A program made the position numbers and the translations under genes. Under the pieces are notes generated by a model. That model made no database searches, was not told the origin of the DNA, and worked only from the letters and a program-made list of their open reading frames with translations. From Pseudoalteromonas sp. S16_S37 (GTDB lineage Bacteria > Pseudomonadota > Gammaproteobacteria > Enterobacterales > Alteromonadaceae), in NCBI RefSeq assembly GCF_014694405.1, contig NZ_JAAUWV010000009.1, positions 1-64,000 on the forward strand: a stretch of DNA of 64,000 nucleotides, given 5' to 3'. Positions 9,297 to 18,653 of this stretch are shown here, in pieces; position 1 is the stretch's first letter, and each line of letters begins with the position of its first letter.

Positions 9297-9355
9297 CCCT
9301 GCTTTGTTTATGAGATTCTATTTAGACTTAGTTCGCAAAATGAAATGGAGTCCAG

Positions 9356-11377
9356 ATGAAACAAAGTTTAGTTGCAATAGCAGCAAGCTTAATGATGAGC
9401 AGCGCTGTTGTTAACGCAAAGCCTCTAGAATTGGAAGATGTATTTAATCTTGAGTATGCAAATCAAATTGAATTTGGCCACGATGCTGAGCTGGTTTATT
9501 TTGTGCGTAACCGCATGGACATCAAAACAGATAAAAAGGTCAGCAACATCTGGTCGGTAAATACAAAGAATAAACAATTATTACCAGTTACAAGCGGCGT
9601 GCATAATGACTATTCACCCGTGTTATCACCAGAGGGTGATCGCTTGGCGTTCATTTCGACTCGTGATGGTAGCAGTCAAATCTACGTTAAGTGGTTAGTG
9701 TCTGGAGCGGTGGCAAAAATAAGTAATTTAACCCAGTCTCCCAGAGCTTTAAGCTGGACGCCTGATGGCAAGCACATTGTGTTTAGTCAATTTGTCCCTG
9801 AGGCGGCTAAAACGCCGGTTAGCCTAAAAGGTAAACCCACTGGGGCAACTTGGGCGACACCTCCTATTTTTATTGACGATGTATTCTATCGTGCTGATGG
9901 CGCGGGATATAGCAAACCTGGCTTTACGCATATTTTTAAGATTGATGCCAATGGTGGTAACGCGCAACAGTTAACTTCAGGGCGCTACAACCATGGCGGC
10001 GATGTTAGCTTTAGTAGTGATGGTAATACATTATACTTCTCTGCAAATCGCCACCCTGAGCATGAGTTAAAGATCACCAATTCAGAAGTGTATGCGCTTG
10101 ATATGGCATCATTGGAGATCAAAGCACTAACGGATAGAGTGGGACCAGATTTTGAGCCAAAAGTATCACCGAATGGACGTTTTCTTGCTTATCTTGGCTA
10201 TGATGATAAGCGCACAAATTATGAAAACGCCAATATTCACTTGATTGATCTGGAAAAAGGCGACAGTCGCATTTTAACCGAAGAGCTCGATCGCAGCGTG
10301 GCAAGTATCCAATGGGATAGTCAAAGCCGCGGCTTATATTACAGCTATGACTCTCAAGGTAAAACGGTTGTTGCTCATCAACCACTTAATGGAAAAGCAA
10401 AGATCATTACCGAAAAAGTGGGGAGTGTCTCATTTGGGCGCCCTTATTCTGGAGGGGATTTCGATGTAAGTGTCAAAGGTGATGTTGCATTTACAATGGC
10501 AGATACTCAAAGGCCTGCTGATGTTGGTTTGGTACAGCGTGGTAAAACTCAGCGGTTAACCGAGCTAAACGAAGATGCTTTGGCTAGCAAAACGCTAGGT
10601 AATGTTGAAGAGATCTGGGTGAAGTCTAAGCATGATCAATTAGATGTCCAAGGTTGGATAGTCTATCCGCCAAACTTTGATGAAACCAAGAAATACCCTC
10701 TGGTGCTGGAGATCCACGGTGGACCTGTTGCGAACTATGGACCTCATTTCAGTGCCGAAGCACAATTGTTCGCTGCAAAAGGTAACGTAGTGCTGTATAT
10801 GAACCCGCGAGGCAGTGATTCTTACGGAAAAGCATTTGCGCAAACTATCCACCACAATTATCCAAGCAATGACTTTGATGATTTGATGACTGGTGTTGAT
10901 GCCGTTATTAAAAAAGGCTTTATCGATGAGTCGCGTTTATTCGTCACGGGAGGTTCTGGTGGCGGTGTACTAACAGCTTGGATTGTTGGGCACACAGATA
11001 GATTTGCCGCGGCTGTTGTTGCAAAGCCCGTTATTAATTGGTTTAGCTTTGTATTAACGGCGGACTTCTACCCGTTTTTTGCTGATTATTGGTTCCCTGG
11101 TAAGCCTTGGGAACATACTGAGCATTATATGAAGCGCTCACCTATCAGTTATGTGGGTAATGTTAAAACGCCTACTATGTTGCTCACGGGAGATGCCGAT
11201 TATCGCACGCCAATTTCTGAGACTGAGCAATTCTATCAGGCGCTAAAACTGCAAGGTGTAGAAACGGCGATGGTGAGGATCCCTGATGCCTCGCATGGGA
11301 TCACTGCAAGGCCATCTAACTTGATGAATAAAGTAGCATATATTCAATGGTGGTTTGATAAACATAGTAACAAGTAA
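9356..11377 (+). CDS. S9 family (prolyl oligopeptidase-type) exported peptidase
   Basis: 673-residue serine peptidase with a signal peptide (LVAIAASLMMSSAVVNA). An N-terminal beta-propeller built of TolB/WD-like blades (for example DYSPVLSPEGDRLAFISTRDG) spans roughly residues 30-400, followed by an alpha/beta-hydrolase domain. The catalytic triad is visible: Ser534 in TGGSGGG, Asp615 in GDADYRTP and His647 in DASHGI. The family comprises oligopeptidases such as acylaminoacyl-peptidases and dipeptidyl peptidases; the specificity is not evident. GGAG precedes the ATG, and a perfect terminator follows. Confidence 0.92.
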   Translation: MKQSLVAIAASLMMSSAVVNAKPLELEDVFNLEYANQIEFGHDAELVYFVRNRMDIKTDKKVSNIWSVNTKNKQLLPVTSGVHNDYSPVLSPEGDRLAFISTRDGSSQIYVKWLVSGAVAKISNLTQSPRALSWTPDGKHIVFSQFVPEAAKTPVSLKGKPTGATWATPPIFIDDVFYRADGAGYSKPGFTHIFKIDANGGNAQQLTSGRYNHGGDVSFSSDGNTLYFSANRHPEHELKITNSEVYALDMASLEIKALTDRVGPDFEPKVSPNGRFLAYLGYDDKRTNYENANIHLIDLEKGDSRILTEELDRSVASIQWDSQSRGLYYSYDSQGKTVVAHQPLNGKAKIITEKVGSVSFGRPYSGGDFDVSVKGDVAFTMADTQRPADVGLVQRGKTQRLTELNEDALASKTLGNVEEIWVKSKHDQLDVQGWIVYPPNFDETKKYPLVLEIHGGPVANYGPHFSAEAQLFAAKGNVVLYMNPRGSDSYGKAFAQTIHHNYPSNDFDDLMTGVDAVIKKGFIDESRLFVTGGSGGGVLTAWIVGHTDRFAAAVVAKPVINWFSFVLTADFYPFFADYWFPGKPWEHTEHYMKRSPISYVGNVKTPTMLLTGDADYRTPISETEQFYQALKLQGVETAMVRIPDASHGITARPSNLMNKVAYIQWWFDKHSNK

Positions 11378-11401
11378 CGTTTGTACTGAGATTATCGTTA
11401 C

Positions 11402-11430
11402 AAATGCCAGCTCAATGCTGGCATTTTTTA
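11402..11430 (+). terminator. Terminator of the S9 peptidase gene
   Basis: AAATGCCAGC pairs with GCTGGCATTT over a five-base loop, continuing into a T run. Confidence 0.88.
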
Positions 11431-11469
11431 TAAATACTGTCCTATTCTTAACACATCCATTGATAGTGC

Positions 11470-12390
11470 TTGGTGGTTGATTTGTTTGCGTGCGTACTCA
11501 AAGCGGTGGTGCTTTTGTTTTGGTTTTTTGCAAGCTTTTATCTTTTTGCTGTGCAGCTATATATTGATGATGAACATGACTTTTCGGTTTATCGAGGGCT
11601 AAACCCCGTAAACAATACTGGAAATAATACCAATAAACTGATCCTCGATTTGCTCCCAAATGGTAAAGTAACCTTTGTTCCTGCCAGTCATCCCCGTGCT
11701 TTAAAGGATATGCGCACCACTGAAAACGTGATCTGTATGACCAATAAGGTTAAAAATCAAGAACGTCTAGCAGAGTTTTTATTTAGCTATCCTGTCAACA
11801 TCTATTTGAGTCGACGTTTGTATCAGCATTCATCTGAGCTACCCTTGTCTGAATCGGTGCTAACCGAAAACGGGGAAGTAAAGTCTTTAGAGGCACTCTT
11901 TACGTTTTACAAAGATGCTTTGATAGCATTCACGCCAACATTATCTTATGGCCCATTTTTCGATAAGCAATTTGCCAAGGTTAAAAACACAAATAAGGTT
12001 TTTTTAGCAACTAGTAATCCATTTGCCGAGATGTACCACTTGTTTAAATCAAAGCGAGCTGACTTTTTACTTGAGTATCCATCCGATATGCATCTGTTTT
12101 TAAAGGAAGACTCAGCAGATTATCGCGGCTATGATGTTGCTGATGCCCCCCGTTACATACTAGGGTATTGGATGTGTAACAATAATGCTCGAAGCAAGGC
12201 GTTTCTAGCGTTACTAAATTCGCTGATTATAAAAATATATCATTCAGACGCATTTTACGATGCACACTTAAAATGGCTGCCTGAATCTTCTAAAAAGCAG
12301 ACTAAGGCATACTTAGATGAGTTGATCAGGTTACTGACGTTTCATGATCTCAACGAGTATCGAGATACTAGCACTATTACAGATGAATAA
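11470..12390 (+). CDS. Periplasmic-binding-like protein, tandem paralog 1
   Basis: 306 residues if it starts at TTG 11470; GTG 11473 is an alternative, and neither has a clear ribosome site. A signal-like hydrophobic stretch (VVLLFWFFASFYLFAV) precedes LYIDDEHDFSVYRG. The protein is clearly homologous to the next gene: both share xGNNTN near residue 50, VPASxxRALK, NIYLSxRLYQH, a YxxGYWMCNN or GHWMCND segment and HLxWLPE near the end. The layout recalls family-3 solute-binding-like proteins (TIGR02285 type) found alone without a transporter. No permease or ATPase gene is adjacent. Function unknown; the fold is inferred. Confidence 0.7.
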   Translation: MVVDLFACVLKAVVLLFWFFASFYLFAVQLYIDDEHDFSVYRGLNPVNNTGNNTNKLILDLLPNGKVTFVPASHPRALKDMRTTENVICMTNKVKNQERLAEFLFSYPVNIYLSRRLYQHSSELPLSESVLTENGEVKSLEALFTFYKDALIAFTPTLSYGPFFDKQFAKVKNTNKVFLATSNPFAEMYHLFKSKRADFLLEYPSDMHLFLKEDSADYRGYDVADAPRYILGYWMCNNNARSKAFLALLNSLIIKIYHSDAFYDAHLKWLPESSKKQTKAYLDELIRLLTFHDLNEYRDTSTITDE

Positions 12391-12524
12391 TTGCGCGGTT
12401 CTATAGTGTATAAATGCTGATGTTAAATGCGTATCTAGCAATAATATAGTCAATGCAGACTGGCATTTTTAGTCATTGATAACCTATGCTAGTAGGTGTT
12501 AATGATGAAGTGTGTTGTATTTAT

Positions 12525-13403
12525 ATGTTGACCCGCGTCTTAGTTCTGCTCTTTCTTGTTTGCTCTTTTTGTGCCGATGCAATTTTATTGTATGTTGATG
12601 ATGAAAATGACTTACGCGTATTAAGAGAAGAAGTTCCCCCTTCTAGTATTGGAAATAATACCAATCTATTGGTAATGAGTTTTTTGGATAAACGAAAGGT
12701 GACTTTGGTCCCTGCTAGTTATAAAAGAGCACTCAAGGCAATGGCTGAAAAAGAAGATGCCGTGTGTGTTCAAAACAGAATAAAAACGCCAGATAGAGTT
12801 GAAAGCTACTTGTTCAGCTTACCCATTAATATTTATTTGAGTCATCGGCTATATCAACATATTCAATCACCGCCACTGAATGCTGATTTGCTCAACGAAG
12901 AAGGTGAAATTAGCTCCTTAAGTAATGTGTTTTATAAATACAAAAGCTCGATGATTGTACTGGCACCATCGATGTCTTACGGGAACTATCTAGATACACA
13001 AATTCGCAACATCCCTGAAAGCAACAAAGTGTTGCGTGATGGTACTAATCACTATGATATGACTTTTCAAATGTTTCGACGTCACCGAGCTGATTTTTAT
13101 TTAGGATATCCAGCGGCAATATTCAGGCACTTACAGAAAGAACCGACCGAGCTGCGCGCTTACGATATAGCTGGCGCGCCAAAGTATGTTATTGGGCATT
13201 GGATGTGTAACGATACCGCGCAAAGCCGCAAGTTTTTACAAGAATTTGATGAAGCAGTTAAAAAAGCTTATCAGTCGGCAGATTTTTATCATGCTCACTT
13301 ACGTTGGCTACCAGAAACAGCACAGTTAAAAACAAAAATGTATCTTGATGATTTGCTTGAATCATTTGGGGTTGTGCCTCCTACAATCGTTAAGCATTGG
13401 TGA
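12525..13403 (+). CDS. Periplasmic-binding-like protein, tandem paralog 2
   Basis: Second copy of the preceding gene. I place the start at ATG 12525, which gives a clean signal peptide (MLTRVLVLLFLVCSFCADA) and a 292-residue precursor; an upstream ATG at 12486 would add 13 polar residues. It shares with paralog 1 the VDDEND start, IGNNTN, VPASYKRALKAM, NIYLSHRLYQH, GHWMCND and LRWLPE. Divergence is high, so the duplication is old. The gap between copies is about 130 bases. Probably periplasmic; ligand unknown. Confidence 0.72.
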   Translation: MLTRVLVLLFLVCSFCADAILLYVDDENDLRVLREEVPPSSIGNNTNLLVMSFLDKRKVTLVPASYKRALKAMAEKEDAVCVQNRIKTPDRVESYLFSLPINIYLSHRLYQHIQSPPLNADLLNEEGEISSLSNVFYKYKSSMIVLAPSMSYGNYLDTQIRNIPESNKVLRDGTNHYDMTFQMFRRHRADFYLGYPAAIFRHLQKEPTELRAYDIAGAPKYVIGHWMCNDTAQSRKFLQEFDEAVKKAYQSADFYHAHLRWLPETAQLKTKMYLDDLLESFGVVPPTIVKHW

Positions 13404-13787
13404 CTCATCATAAAAAAGGGTTGTTGCCATGGAGGGGATATTTTCGACCAGTGATAATAACCCTGTAAAAACTATCGAAAGCAACATTTTTGTACATTGT
13501 ATTTAGTTGGCAAAGTACACAGTCAGCCTGTGAGTGTAGAACTCGCGGTGTTAACACTTTCTATGATGTTTCTAAATTATATTTATCATATTGTTTTAAA
13601 TGTGTTTTTTACAATTTTCAATGCGATTTTGAAGACATGCTCTAAACCTCACCATAAAGTCTGTTATTTACATTTTGGACCCTTACCAGGGTTACTTGTA
13701 ACTTTTCTGTAAACAAGCGCATCTATATTAGCGCTCGGCTGCGCAGCCTATTCATATACTTTAAGATTTTTTATTACAGGAAAAATA
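13404..13787. other. Gene-free stretch before the secreted protein gene
   Basis: 384 bases without a convincing gene. A 71-codon frame at 13497-13712 has no ribosome site and no protein-like pattern. A perfect 12-base palindrome GGCTGCGCAGCC lies at about 13736-13747, some 40 bases before the next start. I see nothing else. Confidence 0.5.
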
Positions 13788-14759
13788 ATGAAAACTATTA
13801 CTTCTATGTGCTTCAGTGCGCTATTAGGAGCGTTGGCTATTGCACCCGCACATGCTTCTTTGTACAAAGACCCTGGTTTTGTTGAACAGTCTGCGCGAGT
13901 GGTTACAAAGAACAACGCGGTAGGACGAACTCATCAGTACCGTGATCAGCAAGGTTGGATGTTTGTTGACAGCGTTGCCAACGGTGCCACCAGCGGGTTC
14001 TATCAAGCTGGAAATTGGCTTAAATTGCATGATCGAAACTTTAAAATGGCCATTGGTTTTGTCGAGTTTTCTTTTAACCCTTCAAAGTTAGACTGTACAC
14101 AAGGTATGAGCTTCAACTTAAAAGTGGGTGAAGACTCTGTCGCCGCGTTTACACCCAATTGTGATGATTTACTAAATGCCTCTGTGACTTATCCTGTGGA
14201 GTATTACTTTGATTTAATCCCTGAGCCAATTAAGCCAAAACTAGAGCTACCTTTAGATCCATTAGGTCTGCTAAAGCTAGGTGTTAAATTTGGAGCAGGT
14301 ATTGAAGCAGGAGCTGACTTTACTGTGGGTGGTGTCATAGGGGGTCATGGCAATGAAGAGCCATTTGAAGTAGACGGGGTTAGACGCCCTGATTATATCT
14401 ACGCTTCAGTTGAGCCGTATGTGGGTGGTGTGGTATCAAGCTCCGCATATGGCTCATTTGGTCATGGCATTGCTGAGGCCGGCGTGAAAGGTAAACTTAA
14501 CTTACTAAAAGTGAAAGGTAAGGGCTATGTTGAAGCGGGCATTCGCCGTGTGGTTATTGATGAACAAGTGCGCGAAGAAGGCTTTTTAGAGCTTAAAGTG
14601 TCGGGCAAGCTCTCTGGTGGTGACGGCAAAATTCAAGGCTATTGCAAAAAGCTCTGGGGCTTGTTGGTATTCAACGTTGACATCATGAAGTGGAAGCCGC
14701 TTTATGAGCGTGAAACAACGTTCTACGAATATGCAAGCCCAAGTTGGGAACAGCTTTAA
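13788..14759 (+). CDS. Secreted protein of unknown function
   Basis: 323 residues with a clear signal peptide (MKTITSMCFSALLGALAIAPAHA) and a good ribosome site (AGGAAAAATA before ATG). The mature protein is rich in alternating hydrophobic/polar stretches typical of beta structure, with a Pro-rich hinge (LIPEPIKPKLELPLDPLG) near residue 150 and a Gly-rich middle (GAGIEAGADFTVGGVIGGHG). Two Cys near residues 100-123 could pair. I do not recognise the family. The next gene, also exported, follows after 42 bases and a hairpin, so the two are probably co-transcribed. Confidence 0.75.
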   Translation: MKTITSMCFSALLGALAIAPAHASLYKDPGFVEQSARVVTKNNAVGRTHQYRDQQGWMFVDSVANGATSGFYQAGNWLKLHDRNFKMAIGFVEFSFNPSKLDCTQGMSFNLKVGEDSVAAFTPNCDDLLNASVTYPVEYYFDLIPEPIKPKLELPLDPLGLLKLGVKFGAGIEAGADFTVGGVIGGHGNEEPFEVDGVRRPDYIYASVEPYVGGVVSSSAYGSFGHGIAEAGVKGKLNLLKVKGKGYVEAGIRRVVIDEQVREEGFLELKVSGKLSGGDGKIQGYCKKLWGLLVFNVDIMKWKPLYERETTFYEYASPSWEQL

Positions 14760-14768
14760 TTTTTATGT

Positions 14769-14785
14769 GGCGGCTTAGCGCCGCC
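14769..14785 (+). other. Intergenic hairpin inside a probable two-gene operon
   Basis: GGCGGC (14769-14774) pairs with GCCGCC (14780-14785) over TTAGC. No T run follows (ATTTATGG), so it is more likely an mRNA stabiliser or a partial terminator that lowers expression of the downstream gene. Confidence 0.5.
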
Positions 14786-14801
14786 ATTTATGGAGTTTTT
14801 T

Positions 14802-16382
14802 ATGAAAATTAAAGTTTATTCTATGGTTTTACTCGTGATTGCTACCTTATTTGTCGTTGGATATGTAGCGAGTCCCTCTTCACCAAGCAACGCTGCTAAC
14901 CAAGCTGCTGGAAATATTGATATCTCGGAGGGTGAACAACAAAAAACACAAAACCAATTTACTTACATTGTACAAATAGATTCATCCATTCGTTCTGACA
15001 AGCAAGTGGTGCTAACTCACTCTCAACTTAGTTGGCATATGCAATTGCAAACACAAACAGGGAGTAACACGCTACTGGGTCAATTGAGTAACATTAACTA
15101 TACGCAAGACAATAAGCCTGTTTCGTTGGTGAGTGATTTACCGTTTAAGGTGGATTATCAACAACATCGTTTTGAGCAACTTGATTTACTTGGTTTACCC
15201 AAGGAGCACACGCTTCAGGTTATTAAGCAATTATTTGACCTAATAAGCTACGATTTGACTCAACCGCTTGTAATAGATGAAGCGCAGCGTCAAGCGACCT
15301 ATCGCTATCAACAGGCTGATAATCGGATTGTTCGAAGCACCGTGGAGCTCAAGTATCACAATGCCAATCATAAACCCGAAAAAGAACAACAAGATTGGCA
15401 GCTATTGCTGACGCCCTCCGGTGAGCTGGAGAAACTAAGTTATGTAAACTCACTATATTGGCAACAGCAGCAACAAAACTACATAGTTGAACAAAGCGTT
15501 AATGTGGTCAAAATAGCAAATAAGTATGCTGCACTGACTACCCCAAATAGTGATGCGAACGCTCATATTAAGGGGGAGCAATTACAAACTGTACAACGAG
15601 AAATAACAGACAAAGCCGCTTTTGAAGCTGCGCTAGTTGAGCTTAAAGAGTCATTATCTGTGGAGCAAGCAAAGGCGGTCGGTCAATATTTGGTTGATAA
15701 CTACAGTGCCTATGAAATCCAAGCATTACTCAACGACATGCCCAATTTTAGCTCCGCCATTATTTATTCGCTGCAAAAGTTGCAAACACCTCAAGCGGAG
15801 GCAATGTTGGTTGACTTAATTCAGTTTGAGCAGACATCCGATCTGGACAAGCACAAACTGGCGATGGCATTGGGTCGTTTCGGCGCTTCTAGTGCGCTGT
15901 CTTTGCAAACCTTGCAAGCGATTGCTGCGCAACCAGAGCATCAAGTGGCAAATACGGCGCTACTCAGTTTGGGGACTATGGCTTACTTTACGCCTGAGCA
16001 AGCGGTCAATGTAAAAAACTATCTACAACACAATATTAGCGAACAATTTAATTTGTCGACCACCGTATTGGCAGTTGAAAACAGTAAAGATCCAAGCTTG
16101 CTTGCCAAACTCCCTCCTTTACTTGGAAGTGATGATGATTCAGCTAAGCTAAACAGTATCAAGGTGCTAAGTAAGCATGCAGATTATCAAGATCAAGTAG
16201 TGTCAGCGCTTTTATCATCGCCTCAGCCTAAGTTTGTTGCAGCTTTTACCCGCACCATGCTCGAAGCTGGGCATACGCTTAGCGCACCGAATATAGCAAG
16301 GCTGAAACAGTTACAAAACCAAACGCAAAACCCGGTGGTACGTAAAAAGATTGCTGAATTGCTCGAGGGCAAAGCGGGTTAA
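14802..16382 (+). CDS. Exported HEAT-repeat protein, vitellogenin-N-like architecture
   Basis: I choose ATG 14802, because the ATG at 14790 is itself part of the ribosome site (ATGGAG, six T, ATG). This gives 526 residues. An N-terminal hydrophobic signal/anchor (MVLLVIATLFVVGYVAS) is followed by a beta-rich region to about residue 250, then helical HEAT-like repeats to the end (for example LAMALGRFGASSALSLQTLQAIA). The order, beta-barrel-like N part with LPFKVDYQQHRFEQL followed by helices with TALLSLGTMAYF, resembles the lipid-transport domain of animal vitellogenins. That similarity is my reading and unproven. It follows a secreted protein of unknown role and ends at a bidirectional terminator. 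Confidence 0.7.
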   Translation: MKIKVYSMVLLVIATLFVVGYVASPSSPSNAANQAAGNIDISEGEQQKTQNQFTYIVQIDSSIRSDKQVVLTHSQLSWHMQLQTQTGSNTLLGQLSNINYTQDNKPVSLVSDLPFKVDYQQHRFEQLDLLGLPKEHTLQVIKQLFDLISYDLTQPLVIDEAQRQATYRYQQADNRIVRSTVELKYHNANHKPEKEQQDWQLLLTPSGELEKLSYVNSLYWQQQQQNYIVEQSVNVVKIANKYAALTTPNSDANAHIKGEQLQTVQREITDKAAFEAALVELKESLSVEQAKAVGQYLVDNYSAYEIQALLNDMPNFSSAIIYSLQKLQTPQAEAMLVDLIQFEQTSDLDKHKLAMALGRFGASSALSLQTLQAIAAQPEHQVANTALLSLGTMAYFTPEQAVNVKNYLQHNISEQFNLSTTVLAVENSKDPSLLAKLPPLLGSDDDSAKLNSIKVLSKHADYQDQVVSALLSSPQPKFVAAFTRTMLEAGHTLSAPNIARLKQLQNQTQNPVVRKKIAELLEGKAG

Positions 16383-16402
16383 AATATCTTTGAGTTGAAA
16401 AT

Positions 16403-16435
16403 AAAAGATACCAGCATAAAAGCTGGTATCTTTTT
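16403..16435. terminator. Bidirectional terminator
   Basis: AAAAGATACCAGC (16403-16415) pairs with GCTGGTATCTTTT (16422-16434) over ATAAAA, with T runs on both strands. It sits between the convergent HEAT-repeat and beta-propeller genes. Confidence 0.88.
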
Positions 16436-16441
16436 GTGCTC

Positions 16442-18445
16442 TTAGTGGGGGCCTGTATTTTTAGCTGGGGTTAGCCAGTCACTTTGCCAAACATAGTTAC
16501 CGTGAACATAATACAAGTCATCTTGATGAATGATTGCACGGTCGTTACCTGAGTAAACGTACGGCACATTATCGCTATCAGGATAAGTAATAACGCTACT
16601 TCCCACATAGTTCATTTGTTTTTCGCTAGAGTTTAGCGCAAATGCAGCCAAAGCATTTTCTCTTGTCCATGTTCCCGACGAAGAGTCTGAGCTACTGCTA
16701 TGCCATGTCTCTATTGGTAAGGTAAAACGATATTGGTTATCAGTCATTTTTAATATGCTAAATGCGTGGTAGTTTGACTCAACAGCTGAGTAGGCATTGT
16801 CAAATTTGTGTACACTGAGCTGTTGTGGATTTCTAATATCGCTGATATCAAACAAACTGACTTGAGTACCTTGTGTTATTACTGGCATAGCATCGCTCAA
16901 ATCGTTCACGTGCTGGCCGATTCCAAGCAATAAGTTATCGTTTAATGGGTGCAAATATGAAGAATAGCCAGGTATCTCTAATGCGCCAGCTATCACAGGC
17001 GCTTGCACATTAGATAGGTCAATAACATAGAGTGGATCTGTTTGCTTAAAGGTGACTACATAGGCTCTATCTTCTACAAAGCGCACTGCATAAACATTTT
17101 CATCCACAATACCTTTGGTATTTACCTTGCCTATTTTTGAAGGCTGTGACTCATTAGGAAGCTGACTGAGTACTGCCAGTTTATTTCCTTGTTGCTCTAA
17201 CACAAAGAGCTTGTGATTAAAGCCATCCATGCTATTACCATCACTGGTGACTACACGCAAATATGATTGCTTTTCACTAAAGCGTAAGTTAGGGCTATTC
17301 CAACCAAAATGCCCCGCCACTTCGCCTGTCGCACTGTAATTAATGGTATTGTCAGCTAGGCTAAATTTGTGAATAACTGAATTTGAGGTGCTCTCTTGGT
17401 ACTGTGTACTATAAGCATATAGCGCCTGCTTTGAAGCGTATAAACCATCAATATAAGTGTTAACGCAGATAGAGCTTTGCTGACTAGGATCGGTCAGGGA
17501 AATTTTAGTTAACGTCATGATGGCATCGTATCCATCATTTTGGGTTGCACCTTCGTTGATATAGCAATCTGCTGGATTAAATAGCGGGCTTGATTGGTCG
17601 CTCAGATTGTTTTTTATCATCGGTAGTAGCTTATCGACGTTTTGGTTTTGGATGGCCTTGTAATCAGCTAATTTACTTTTTTCAGTATTATCTGTTCCAA
17701 CAAAGCCATCAAAGTGAGGGCGATAGTTACTGACAATGTATAATTGATCGTCAATCACTCTTGTATCTATAAGCTGTCCTTCGATGGTGTAATGAGCCTT
17801 TACAGAAGTTTGTTCAGGGATACTCACATCCATTAAACTCAGCTCAAATTGTTGAGCAGCTGGCGCCACGATTGAAGAGCTTGCAGCCATCAGCGGTTCG
17901 ATACTAAACCAACCAATATCATGATTAAGCACGGCAAGTGTATTATCGTGCAAATAAAGTTGCTGATTTTGATAATCAGTAGTGGAGCTAATGACTTCTT
18001 TTACCTGATTGACATTACCAGATTCATCGCGCTTCATAATACGAATAAACTGATGATACTGCTCAGGAGTAGTTAAACTTTGAGCAGTGTTGGCGCTGAT
18101 ATACATATACTGGCCGTCATACTTGATCCTATCGGCTTCATCAACGCCTAACTCCTGTACGTTGGTGTTTGACGAGGTTGTCGTTACTGCAGCTGAATCG
18201 CCATTTGATTCACTGTTAGAGGGCAAAGTTGGTGCATCATATTGATAATGACGCATAAACAAGCCATTTTTCAGGTGTGTGGCAAATAGTTGCGCGCTGG
18301 CTTTGGTAAGAGGAGTGGTAGATACTTTTATGCCGTTAAGTTTGGGCAAACTTTCGGTTTTCTTATCTGCGCTACTATCGTTATCACTAGAGCAGGCACC
18401 AAGCAATACAGTGGCACCAATCGCAATTAAACGTGGGTAAAACAT
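16442..18445 (-). CDS. Beta-propeller lipoprotein (PF09826-type)
   Basis: 667 residues. The N terminus is a lipoprotein signal with lipobox LGAC (Cys17), so the protein is probably anchored to a membrane. The family landmark VQELGVDEADRIKYDGQYMYI near residue 97 marks the secreted C-terminal beta-propeller family distantly related to WD-40. Repeated blade-like segments follow (DNTLAVLNHD, YVVTFKQTDPLYVIDLSN, LFDISDIRNPQQLS). No catalytic motif is visible; the family's molecular role is not established. It is divergent from the mipA-like gene. Confidence 0.88.
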   Translation of the reverse strand: MFYPRLIAIGATVLLGACSSDNDSSADKKTESLPKLNGIKVSTTPLTKASAQLFATHLKNGLFMRHYQYDAPTLPSNSESNGDSAAVTTTSSNTNVQELGVDEADRIKYDGQYMYISANTAQSLTTPEQYHQFIRIMKRDESGNVNQVKEVISSTTDYQNQQLYLHDNTLAVLNHDIGWFSIEPLMAASSSIVAPAAQQFELSLMDVSIPEQTSVKAHYTIEGQLIDTRVIDDQLYIVSNYRPHFDGFVGTDNTEKSKLADYKAIQNQNVDKLLPMIKNNLSDQSSPLFNPADCYINEGATQNDGYDAIMTLTKISLTDPSQQSSICVNTYIDGLYASKQALYAYSTQYQESTSNSVIHKFSLADNTINYSATGEVAGHFGWNSPNLRFSEKQSYLRVVTSDGNSMDGFNHKLFVLEQQGNKLAVLSQLPNESQPSKIGKVNTKGIVDENVYAVRFVEDRAYVVTFKQTDPLYVIDLSNVQAPVIAGALEIPGYSSYLHPLNDNLLLGIGQHVNDLSDAMPVITQGTQVSLFDISDIRNPQQLSVHKFDNAYSAVESNYHAFSILKMTDNQYRFTLPIETWHSSSSDSSSGTWTRENALAAFALNSSEKQMNYVGSSVITYPDSDNVPYVYSGNDRAIIHQDDLYYVHGNYVWQSDWLTPAKNTGPH

Positions 18446-18653
18446 TACTTATCTCCTTTAATAAATGACCTTTATAACTGTACAAAATTCCTTCTTAATA
18501 ACTGTTACCTTTGAACAGTGAATTGTTATTAAGTGTTACTCTAGATAGCAAATTGCAAATACGATGGTAAATTAGCTAGTGTACACAACTTTTTGTACTG
18601 TATGAGCGCAGAAAACAAGGTTAAAAAATGCTAGCAACTTTTGGGAGAACAGC

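Noticed and set aside
13497-13712. 71-codon frame
   Set aside because: No ribosome site, unlikely composition, and it lies in a leader-like AT-rich interval.
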